Below are positions 13,674-24,446 of a stretch of DNA of 64,000 bases, in pieces. Within the stretch, counting starts at the first letter, position 1; the number at the start of each line of letters is the position of its first letter. Below the pieces are notes generated by a model. That model was not told where the DNA came from, did not search any database, and saw only the letters and a program-made list of their open reading frames with translations. Source of the DNA: Tetrapyrgos nigripes (taxonomy: Eukaryota > Basidiomycota > Agaricomycetes > Agaricales > Campanellaceae). The stretch lies in assembly GCA_013368315.1 (NCBI GenBank), contig JAACJM010000064.1, forward strand, positions 124,001 to 188,000, read 5' to 3'. The position numbers and the translations under genes are program-made.

Positions 13674-16600
13674 ATGCTACAGCACGCGTCCAGCTCCTTA
13701 TGCTCTGAACTAAGGCGGCAAAGTCCATTCGAACCAGATGCAGTATGGAAACAAGATCTCAAGAAGAGGATTTGGGGTCGGCTGGTTGGTATGATTGAAG
13801 AAGCAAAGGTTTTACACGAGGAATATGTCAGGAACAGGCCCAAGGCGAAGGCGAAGCTTGAAGAAGATTTCCAGCACGTCATGACCATTGTGGATAAGAT
13901 GGTCGACGAAGCCTATCGCAGGGAGTTGGAGCTGGAAAGGGACCGCCGGGAACGAACCATGAGTGCTGGAGATGGATCCATCGAAAGCTTTGAGCAGGAG
14001 CAAAGCCTGTTGGATATGTTGCTCAACAGCGGGGAAATTACTCCTCCTCTTTCCCAATCTCACTCATTTAATGATCTCAGAAGAAAATCCTCTTCATCTC
14101 ACGACGACCACCCTTCCCCCATGATTCGTCACAAATCACGGACCGTCTTCCCTTCCAATACGCGGCGCTATGATCAAGAGGAGCTACCTAGCAGCGACTC
14201 GGGATCTGATGGGCAGTTTGCTGCGTGGTCACTCGACTTCAGAATGGCTGCAAAGCGCAAGGAACGGGTTTTTCAACGGAGCAGGCATTCCGCTGGAGAC
14301 TCCACCGGCACTTCTCCAGGCCTGTCCGACAACTCGGACGCACACAGCTGCATCTCACCATCTTCCAAACATCCTTATCAGATATGGCGTCCTCCCTTTA
14401 TCTTCTTTGAAGCAGGGCTCTCTCCCTACCCCCTACTAAACGCCGATCACAGGGGCGCTACTGCTCTTCGTTCTTCGCCTCCTGCTTTCACATCTCACGA
14501 TGCACAATCTGGTCTGTGGGCGATTACAAGATTCGTAGGGTCCTCAGCACGTGCTGAACGAGAGCGTGTACCATATAGACGTCGGTCTAGTGACAAAAGT
14601 GCATCCCCTCCTACCATGCCATCATCCTCTTCCCCTTCTCGCCGTTCCTCAATGCCTCCTGTCCACTCATCTTCTGACGATTCTCGTCACGAAATAGTTG
14701 GTACTTCTGGCTCGCAGAATAGTGCTGCCGAACCTACGTGTGATAGCGTAGGCACTCCCGGCGGACCTCCCGGTATCATGCCATTGCCAGATTACGCACT
14801 GCAGGATTGCCAATCAGCTGAGCCCGAAATTACCGAGTATTCTTGTCATTCTAGTCAGCAAAACATCCTCTCTGGTTCTCGGCAAGCTTGGCGATTGTGG
14901 TTGGAATCTGAATTACATCAGGCTTCAGACGTCAGGAATGCGTGTAGTGAAGAAGGCCATTCTTGTTCAGGCTGTTGTCTCGAGTATGACCAGGAGGAAC
15001 AGCCGGGAAGCAAAGCCAATAGTGCTCAACACGGGCAGGGCGAGGCGAGCGTTGAGCTTGACAATGGACAAGGCTTTCAGGATCAAAGAGACTTGTTAGG
15101 GAGAAGAAGACATGCAACAGAAAAGGGGCAGGTTATGACGGAGCGGGACGATTCTCTGGAAAAGATGGATCATGAAAAGATTCTATCGAAATTTCCAGTT
15201 GTGGAAGAGGAGGAGATAATTTACCCCCACGTCCGCGCTTGGAAGATTGACCGCATCGTGATCCCACCCGTGGACAGCTCCTGCGAGAAAAAGCAGGAGG
15301 TTCTCGTGGAGGAACAAGAAGCATCTGACAGTGCTGAGCTGCATCTGGTAGAAGAGGATTTCGAAGACGATGATGTCTGGGGCTCGAGAGATCTTCAGAA
15401 GATAGAAGAGGAACTGGGTCGAACTCACCTGGACAAGACAAGTTGGATTTCGCATTTTTTCAAATCCAGTCGAAGCAAGCACTCACCATATAATTTCACA
15501 GAAGACCCAAACACGCCTATCAGTCCACTAGGTGGTCCTGGTCCGTCCAAAATCGATGCTGTTCTAAAGCAATTGGAGTGGATTTTGAGCGACAAACCGC
15601 AATACAAGAGGTTGTTATCACAGCGTGGTGAACTCGCACAATCTCTCCTGGATCTCCTTCAAACTGTATGTTTTATTGTATTTAAGTTCCAACATGCAGA
15701 TACCGACGTGTTTTTTGACGGTCTAGCTGTCCGATTACCCCGCTTTGAATGCACGTCTACGCTCGAAGATTTCTGCAGCAATGATACGTCTTGCCAAGAA
15801 ATCCGAGCTTTACCCGAGTTGTCTCGCATTGAAAAACATTCAGAGGGTCGGAGAATTTCCTGTTGCGGGTGGTGGGTTCGGGGAGGTCTGGAAAGGTTTG
15901 ATTGGTAAGCAGATGGGGTGCCTCAAAGTCGTCAAAATTTATGACGATTCCGATATCCAGTTGCTGCTAAAGGTAAGGCTCAGAACTGAATGTGTATGCT
16001 GATTATTGAACCTGTTCACAGGATTTCTTGAAAGAGGCCATCCTATGGCGACAGCTTGACCATCCAAACATCTTACCGTTTTTGGGCTTGTACTTCCTAG
16101 ATGAGTGCAAGAAGAGGCTTTGCCTGGTTTCTCCCTGGATGGAGAACGGTAATGCGAGACAATATCTGAACAAAAACTCTGAGAAGGTCATAGACCGTAC
16201 CCTCTTGGTAAGCCAGGCATACCGTCTGTTTATGATCGGTTTTCTCAAGTTTTTGCAGGTTTACGACGTTGCAAATGGTCTGTCTTATCTTCATGCAAGA
16301 AAAATAGTGCATGGGGATCTGAAAGCGGTACATACTTACTTTCTTTTACCACTCCAAACTGACTCACGTCTGACGTCCTTTCAGGTGAATATTCTTATAT
16401 CAGCAACAGGCAGGGCTCTGGTCGCTGATTTTGGACTTTCTCGTTTGGTCGACTCTGGAGTTCTCAAATGGTCCTCTCTATCAACCCAAGATCGTGTCGG
16501 AGGCACGACAAGATGGTTGGCACCTGAGTGTCTACTTCGAGGATCACGCTTGAGTTATAAAAGTGATATTTACGCTTTTGGTTGTGTATGCTACGAAGTG

Positions 16601-17009
16601 CGTCTTGACTACTTTCTTCTACTCTCATCCCGTAATAATAATAGCTTCTTTTTAGATATTAACAGGACTGATCCCTTTTCATGAAATCGCGCAAGACGCC
16701 GCCGTCGTGTTCCGATTGATTGACAGGAAGCGTCCTATCAGACCATTAACCAGAACTCCCCACCTCACGGATTCGATGTGGGTAATGATGGAGGAATGCT
16801 GGGCTGAAGAACCTTGTGACAGGCCAGAAGCCCACACTCTACCAGTCAGAATCTCTCGCCTTAGCGGTCAGTCGATGGCTTGGGCAGAGCCATGGGACGA
16901 CGATCTGTTGCGTTCTAGTCATCTTTGGTCCAATCTTTGCCATCCCGAACTAATTCCATCAAACGTCGAATCTTTTTTGTTCGGTACATGTTTACCGAGA
17001 CTGAGCTAG
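13674..17009 (+). CDS. TKL-type protein kinase with N-terminal coiled coil
   Basis: This is a predicted serine/threonine (tyrosine-kinase-like) kinase. The first exon, 13674-15665, encodes a coiled-coil start (VWKQDLKKRIWGRLVGMIEE), a long Ser-rich and acidic disordered region, and the module QRGELAQSLLDLLQT. An intron follows at 15666-15726, and the kinase begins in exon 2 (15727-15972) with VAGGGFGEVWKG and lysine in CLKVVKIY. Later exons give FLKEAILWRQLDHPN, HGDLKA with VNIL, DFGLS, WLAPE and SDIYAFGC, ending FLFGTCLPRLS at 17009. HRD is replaced by HGD, so it is a non-RD kinase, but the catalytic Asp and Lys remain. It is a close paralogue of the minus-strand kinase at 24447 and of the kinase domain in the fusion gene. 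A TATA box lies about 40 bp upstream of the ATG. Confidence 0.9.
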
Positions 17010-18697
17010 TTCTCAACGTCAACGGCCAATATCGAGTGACCGGGATGTGCCTTATTTTATTGTTTTAAATAATTTACAGGATTCATCACAGTGGCTGTGG
17101 GATTGAAGTGCGTCTCGTCCTCCTCCGGGTTTGTCAAAGTGATTTTCTGTTGATTTTCTGACTTTGTTGTCTTCACAGTTGTTTAATGCACTATGATAGG
17201 GTGTCTGGACTATCCTTGGACTCTGCTGCACATCCTTTAGCGCTATCTATTAATAGTCATGCGCCGGAACGCTCGACCACATCCACTTGACATTCACCGC
17301 AGCAGGCCATCCGCACTGAAGTATTCAAGGCTGTATTGCAAGTAAAATTAAACCATCTATCTATCTATCTTAATGCATATGTATCATCCACCGAGTCAGG
17401 AATCGCCTACTGATCACTGTTCATCTCTGTGCTCTGTACTGGCCTCGGCCTTCAAATTGGAGCTGCAAGTTGTCATCAAGTTGCCCTGTAACATGCTATG
17501 TACAATCTCTTTCTGTTCATCGGCAACCAGTTTTTTGATCAAATGCCCGTTTGCCACTTGTCCATGAGAGCGTGCGTGCAGATTATATTTGGCCGAAATT
17601 TTCAAGTCTAGAACAAGGGATACATATTGAATATACCTGCTCTGCAACGACAAATATTAGAGGTCCCAACTACTCTTATTTACATAAAGGGAATCTGAAT
17701 GGTTTTCGGAGATAAAAATCCTATATTTGTCGTTGCAGAAGAGGTAGTACGAGCCTTGGATGCAGACGGTTGCATAGCTACAGGCCTAGGCTCAGGAAGC
17801 TAACTCCATGTTTCCAAATTTCAGCTTCAGGTGTCGAAGGAGGCGCTGCTTGAACTTATACTAGTCGTAAATGAGTATTATTTGAACGAGGTAGATGTAA
17901 GTCGGGATAGATGTATAGACTAGTCCTGAAAATGTCCAGTGGTATTAGTTCCTCCTCCGGTGAGATGAGATAGGTGTGTGAATGTGACGCGCTATATGCA
18001 GCCTGCAGCGGGTAATAAAGAGAAAGAGTAAACGAAAAACGAGCGAGAAAAGGAGACAAAACTGTTAATATAGATACATTGACATGATCCAATGAACGAG
18101 AGCAATAGAGATAGTGGGGGTAGAGTCTGGGGCGAGTAGTTGATCGTAGATTCGTAAGTGAGCAAAGTATGTACTGTGTCGTGAATATAAAAAAAAGTCT
18201 GTTCATAACCTTCCTTGGCTTCTTCTAGTCCCGCACAGACAGCGATAGACTGCTGCGCAATTGATTAAAAAATTGAAAACGTTGAAGGACGAAACTGCGC
18301 TTCCGGCGGAACGGAATCATCGTCCCTTTCGAGCTTCACGATTGACCGGACGCCAAGGCAAATCATCACCGTGACTTCCCCTGCCGGTTCCTCGTACCTT
18401 TCTAAATTCTTCCAATCATCAGCAGTTCTTCAGCTTTCATCAACCCATATTCACACATCCGGACCCGGCACCCCATTCCTTAATGAAAGAATCATCTTTC
18501 CAAAACATCCCACATCTACCTCGGTTCCTGTGGGCCTGCGCCATTGTCTTAGCCTATGAACGGGTATCCGTTATGCAGATGCAGAAATACGCACAACGAC
18601 ATAGCCATAGACACACGGACGGATTTAGAACGTCAAACGCACAACGCATCTATCCAGCTTCTACGATGATCATGATTGCATGCGTGATTCATGTCAA
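17010..18697. other. 1.7-kb intergenic region without a recognised gene
   Basis: This lies between the kinase stop and the convergent aspartic protease stop. It holds a short CTAT microsatellite near 17353-17370, a small foldback repeat (listed separately) and several short open frames that show no family motif, no splice pattern and no conserved composition. Confidence 0.5.
17642..17738. repeat. Short foldback repeat
   Basis: A perfect 16-bp inverted repeat, CTGCAACGACAAATAT at 17642-17657, has its reverse complement at 17723-17738, separated by 65 bp. The similarity extends a few bases outward on both sides (ACCT.CT). It could be a tiny MITE or an RNA hairpin; no target duplication was identified. 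Confidence 0.65.
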
Positions 18698-20572
18698 TCA
18701 TGCCAGAGGCACTAGCGCTCCCAACGACAACAATCCCACCACAACGGGTATAATCATCATCATCATCATCCCCTCACCCCTAGTCATCTTCATACTCACA
18801 GCCCCGTTAGTTGCCTGAGTGGATCCTCCAGATCCTCCAGCAGCGGTCACACCGGCGGCAACACTTCCAATCGTGGCACTAGGGACAGGTTCGTTCCCAC
18901 TGTTCATTTGTAAGGCCGTACTTGAGAGTTGTGCGAATCCGACGGAGGGAGGGTTGTATCTGAAGACGCTGTATACGTTCTTGAGGAAGGTGTCACCTTT
19001 GATAGTCAGGTCGTTAAAAATTTTCCCCTTAATTTCAACGGAAGCCACAGCTCACCTACGATCCACGAAGGGGTTTCAGTTCCAGTGTCTAGCTCAAAGA
19101 AACCACCGAGACATTCGCCGCGAGAGATTTCGGCGACACGGAAGTCGTCGGGGGAGACGGTCCAAGATTTGCCTCCGAAGGCCATGGTGACAGTTACGTC
19201 GGTGTCGCAAGCTGAGATTGAGCGGTTGGTAAGTAATGGAAAGGCAAGAAAGGACGGTCGAGAAAGTAAATACTCACGGAATGTATAATAACCTTCATAA
19301 TTTCCGGTTGCAGGTTGCGCGCCCTCGACCTGGGCAAAAATCTGAGAGATGACACTAGAGGGTCCACCGACGAGGGTAGTACCGGTGTCGATGGCAGCGT
19401 ATTGAGTTGCTGTGCTCAATGAGATCGAGGAGCCTTGGGAGGTGAGAGCTGCAGGACAGAAATAGCACGGCCGGTCAGACATCGGATGGAGAAAGTGATC
19501 TGTTCACTGACAGCTCATTTGTTGGATCCAGTAAGTCTCCATCCCATCGGGGATGTTGTTGTAGTCGATGTCACCGGTGAATAGACTGCTGTCTGTGAAA
19601 CCTGCACGAAACGACGCGTCAGCGGAAATGGATAAGTAATGTACAGCAGCGAGAACATACCCATCGTGAAGGTACCACCCGCTTCCAGCTCTGTGGCTGA
19701 AGAAACATTCTGCATTCTCGTCAATTGAAAACTCATCAAAGGCTGGTCCCAGGCCCCATTCTTCACCAACGACTCCCAGAAGGGTGGTGCCTTCGACGCC
19801 GCGATCGTCTCGAATCCCAGTCCAAGTAGACCGGAAACGGGATCATCGAGTAACCCGTCAGAAATTTGATTACAGACAGCGAAAACTTGGGACTCGACAG
19901 AGAACCCAGCCATTTGGACGGTATCTTGACCGAGTGTGCCAGCTGCTGCACCGGAACCATATTTGATTGAGAAAGGAACGGAAGTGTTTTTGAATGTGGA
20001 TGAAGCAGAGTAATCGAAACGTGGAATGTTGTTACAACCGCTGCAATCTTTATCTGCGAGCCATAGGTCACTGGAGTATGATATGGATTGTGAACATCCG
20101 GAAAGCATGCTGGAAGCAAAGGAACATACGCGGAACCAGTATCAAGAACGACGCTGTAAGACACGGGGGGTGTACCAACGGCTATTGAGCCGTAGAAACT
20201 GTGAAAGCGCGTTGAGTAAATTAGTAGTCTTTTCCGAAAGATACACGTACCTCGAGTCGGCATTTTGGTTGACAAGCCTGGAGTAAAGAGTTGTTGACGT
20301 CAGTACCACGACCAACAAGTGTGACATGCTTACAGATTCGTCCCCGAACTTCTCTTTGACACAGAACCACCACCACCACCACCGTACTTGGCTATCAGCG
20401 TGTCACGATTACTCTTTGCCCAAGCACCCCATTCTTCAGCAGTCTTTGCGTGTCTCGCTCTTCGATGTAATTTCATGGACGAGCCTGACGACGAGGAAGG
20501 AGAGGGAGCAGCGAAAGCATTTGACGAGAGCAGGAGTAGCAAGGACAACTGAGAAAGGGAAGGGGAAAACAT
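18698..20572 (-). CDS. Pepsin-like aspartic protease with C-terminal anchor
   Basis: This is a secreted or surface pepsin-family endopeptidase. The ATG at 20570-20572 starts MFSPSLSQLSLLLLLSS, a signal peptide, followed by a propeptide with a Kex2-like SKR site (about 20360). The mature part has FYGSIAVGTPP, the first active-site motif VVLDTGSA near 20130, and the second motif AAIDTGTT near 19390. SWIVG, then DTFLKNVYSVF and GFAQL, complete the fold. The C terminus is Ser/Gly-rich and ends in a hydrophobic stretch (IIPVVVGLLSLGALVPLA), which suggests a GPI signal or a membrane anchor. Five consecutive Met codons before it come from an ATG microsatellite. At least six short introns are present. 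An upstream in-frame Met lies outside the signal peptide and was not used. Confidence 0.92.
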
Positions 20573-21877
20573 GACAGGACAAGGGAGAGGTAAAGGAATG
20601 ATGATTGATTTATATATACCCGAAAAGGGATTAAAAGTGTGCCCGCCAGCCCATACTGCGCACAATTATGTCATGCCTCTTTTGATTCTCCCGGCCGACT
20701 GCTCTCCAATATGTCAAGTGATATACCGAAGGCTGGTCAGAACGCTGCCAGGACGATGAACCACTTTTGAGTTTCTGGAATTTGTGCAAGTTGCTTGGCG
20801 ACAACAAAGGTGAGGTCAATGGGTGCCAAGTCATTCAAGCTTTCATCTTGTCTGCTGGGCGTTCTTGGGGTGTTGTGTCATGTCTGTTTGTTTACCTTTC
20901 TCTTACTCCTTCAGTCCTAACGCTGTTCTCAGAAACTGAACCCAAGACCTATCTCGACTACTTTCTCAGCCCGTTGACCTGTGCGTCCTGCCGGGCTTTA
21001 CATCTTACAGCCCGATGGGACGCGCGGATTCCGCAGGCATCTATACTGGAAGTGGTTCTCTCACCTCTTGTCGGTCTGGATCTTATTATAGGCTGCATTT
21101 GGGCTGCATGTAATCTCGGTGTTTTTTCATTAACATCCAGCTTTCCAATATAGAAACCTCTTGGGACATTCTAGCGTTAGTGGTCAATGGCGACTGCGCT
21201 TCCAAGTTTAACAACAGTGCTTGCTCCATCCTTCACTTCGATACCCGGCTCTTCTACTGTCAACAAATCTTCTCCATCGGAGTCCATGGTACAGTCTCAC
21301 TTTTGATCGACTCATTCGACAGACTGCGTTGACTGCGCCTCGGGGTCTCCAGTCGGGAGAACGGATAATGAAAATAGCGTTGGTTACTTTACGATCTTTT
21401 TTTATCTAATTTTTCCTTCCAAATCCTGTGCAGAATGCTCCAGCTTACTGATCCTCGCCACTCATTTCACAGCTATGGCATGTTACACGTACCCATTTCG
21501 GCTGGGCTCGTTCACTGGCTCGGTCCTTGAATGCCTCAATACTATGACCAGTTCCTTGTGTATCCGAAACTGAAAGTACTCGCTATGGTGGATATAGGAG
21601 TAACTCCACTGGACAGCTTGTCATCGACAGTGACAGAGCAGTGGTGCACTGGTTAACGTTATTAACGTTAATCTCCTGCTGAGGCCGATCATAGCCTGAG
21701 GCTGGGTTGGGTATTAGCATCGTGCATATGCCGTGTTTTGCTAGCTTGTACGACAAAATACGTCGATGATTTGTGATTAAGATTTAACAGCCTAAAGTAC
21801 ACAAGCAAAATACAACCAAGGCCCCAAGTTCAAAAAAAGCTCATGAAGGTGCCAGTGCCAGTCGATACTAAATCTCT
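20573..21877. other. 1.3-kb intergenic region
   Basis: This contains the promoter of the aspartic protease and the 3' flank of TFB2. A 129-codon open frame at 20767-21153 shows no motif or intron structure and was not accepted. A small palindrome (ATTAACGTTAAT) lies near 21660-21672. Confidence 0.5.
20610..20618 (-). promoter_or_regulatory. TATA box of the aspartic protease gene
   Basis: The sequence TATATATA lies about 40 bp upstream of the protease ATG on the minus strand. The position and match are those of a TATA box. Confidence 0.6.
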
Positions 21878-24148
21878 CTAAATCTTCCCCGCAGTCCCAC
21901 TCCTCCTCTCAATAAAACTCTTAATATTATTATGCCCCTCCTCTTGCGCAAAGAAACACCTCTTCGCAGAATTCTCCCATAACACTACCCCGAGTTCTTT
22001 AGCGTAGTTTAAGACGTATTCGTAGTCTGCTTGAGATTGGAAGGAGGTGTAGAGGAAGCCTAGACAGAACAAGAGGAACACGGGAGGAATAGGTGGGTTA
22101 GAAAGTGCATTGTGATATGAGGTAGGAAGAAAGTTAAGAACAAAACCCACCACCATCACTCTTCATCCTATTCTTCTCCAACTCCCACAATCGAATTTGG
22201 TCTTGGACTGTGACAGGTATCATCGGGTTCTGAACAGAGCAATGAAATGAGTACGCGATGAATGAACAAAGGTCTCGAGTTCCTCTACTCACAAACTTCC
22301 TCATCTGCGGATGAGCATGTGTAACCAAATAGCTTATAATCTTTGGAGAAAGCAAGGGTAAGGTTATAATCCAAAAAGTAAAGCCACCAAAAAAAACGGC
22401 TACCCACTTGTTCAGCAGAAATCCCATTACTCAGCGCCCTCTTCACCGATTCCCTCGTTATCGACCCAACAACCAAGTTCGGAAACCTATACTTCAACGA
22501 CACAAATAGATTCAACACAGCTGTCTGAAGAGGATTATCCGTATACGCGTAGACGCGGTAGTTCGTTTCTAGGATGATGAAGCCTTGTTGAGAGCCTGAG
22601 CCTAATCCCCTGCTAGGGGAAGGAATAGGGGCGTTGAGGCCTGTAGCTGAACCGGGACCACCGCCGCCGCCAGCAGCTGTGACGGAACCGTCGGCAGCGG
22701 CGCCTGTACCGGTGGACGCGCCGGGAGGTGTTGGTAGGCTGGCTTCGGAGGAAGAGGTGAGGGTTGTGGCGAGACGGGTTGGGGAGAAACGTTTTGTAGA
22801 GGACTGGATAAAGCGGGGGGAAAAAAATTAAAAATAATGAGACACTGAAGAAACAGAGATTCCAGGACTACGCACCCTCCGCTGCCATATTAGTCCGTAA
22901 TCCCTCAGATCGTCTAACATAGCCTTTTGAGTCTGACTGAGTTGTTCGGTAGAGTATTCCTGGATGAAAGGAAAGAAAGTAAGGCATCATGCGAAATGAA
23001 AACCTGAATATAGATGACTGACTCTACCAAGCTCCATCGTAGAAAGCATCAGTAGGAAGCTAATGACTTCCATCAGGTCCATTGACCTTCGCTGTGCAGG
23101 ATAATCAGCATCAGCAAAGGAAAGGAAAGAAAATAGGGAAGATAGGTAAACTCACCTCAACCATTTGGAGATATTGTAACAAAAGCTCCCATAATTGTTC
23201 GTGAGGTGATTGAAGGAGGAATTGAAAACCTTCTGAAGTGATAACGGGTTCGGCGCTGAATTTGCAGCATGAGTCAAACGAGGTAAGGTGTTGCGTTGTT
23301 GAGGGACCATAGCACACTGACCTTTGAAAGTGCCCACTCATCAAACCACTCTCCTTCAAAAGATACAGTACACCCGTCGAAGGCTTGCTTGGGTATTGAC
23401 CAGTCCCTGAGGACACCATATAATGCAGAATTGTCTGAAACAGACACTGTCAGAATAATGGACAGTGGGAGTAGGTTTTACGCAAGACGCACCTCCCACC
23501 GCTCTAGCGCATATCCATCGAGCACCGATATACTTGGAGGAGCGTGCTTAGGATCTCTTGCGACCGGGACACCAAAGCTTCCTGTTTTTCCACTGGGTTT
23601 GACAGGAGTCGTCGGTCAGTGCGAACGAACGCATGGTCAAGGGCTTAGACACACCCTCCTGTAATGGCATGCCGTAGACTTGCTTTGAAGGTCGAGTTTA
23701 GCAATAGTTTTATTGGATATTGTTGTAGTATATGAAGACTTGAAAGCGTTTCGAGTGACCGCTCGTATAATCTAGTTGAGTACGTCCGAGTCCCGGTTAG
23801 CGAGAAGTCGCAAAGAACAGACAAAAACACGCACGCACTTTTTACCATCTACAGTCACCCAAGCAGCCATCGTTGAAGGTGACATAGCGGATTCCAGCCA
23901 TAGGATATTCATCACTATTTGACGTTCCACTGGTGCGAGAAGTCTAGTTTAAACAGTGACAGTGAGATTCCAGACATTGTCCACTGCAAAGAAGAGGTTA
24001 TGAACCGAAATATTGAGAGACATGAGGAAGGACTTTGATAGAGACGGGTGAGAGAAGTCGCAGACTGTTGTTGAAGAAATGGGAGAAGTGGATGGGTTTT
24101 CGTGTTCTCGAGGGATTCTAGTGGTTTCTCTGTGTCGACGGAAGGCAT
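21878..24148 (-). CDS. TFB2: TFIIH core subunit Tfb2/p52
   Basis: This is the p52 subunit of the general transcription and DNA repair factor TFIIH, which anchors and stimulates the Ssl2/XPB translocase. The ATG at 24146-24148 starts [11 protein letters not shown], followed by [16 protein letters not shown] near 24040. Downstream exons encode [35 protein letters not shown] and [17 protein letters not shown]. The conserved C-terminal half has [47 protein letters not shown] and [20 protein letters not shown], ending GTAGKI at 21878. Around nine introns of 50-80 nt are needed. The linker near 22630-22790 is Pro/Ala/Gly-rich. The motif order matches Tfb2, and this essential gene shows no damage. 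Confidence 0.93.
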
Positions 24149-24446
24149 GAAAAGCACGACGTCGATAGGCGCGTCAAATGCATACTCTCAATACTGCGGT
24201 CATGCGGACACCTTCAAGCGCTTCGAGTGGACTCTCAAATTAGAACAATACCTAGCTATGGTGATAACCCTGACGTCTAGAAAATGCCAGAAATATGCTT
24301 TTTAACCTAAGGCCTCGTTTGGTACTTACATCCCTCATGAAGGCCGATGCCAGATACCAGAGCTGCCTCCTGTCGATAGTCTTCATGTGCTGCTTCACCT
24401 ACATATGTATATTGCCATGATTTAAATACGTACAGATATACACACT

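Noticed and set aside
20767..21153. 128-codon plus-strand frame with hydrophobic stretches
   Set aside because: No signal, family motif or intron pattern; it lies in the promoter gap of the protease.
22634..22831. Pro/Ala/Val-rich plus-strand frame
   Set aside because: It is antisense to the Pro/Ala/Gly-rich linker of TFB2.
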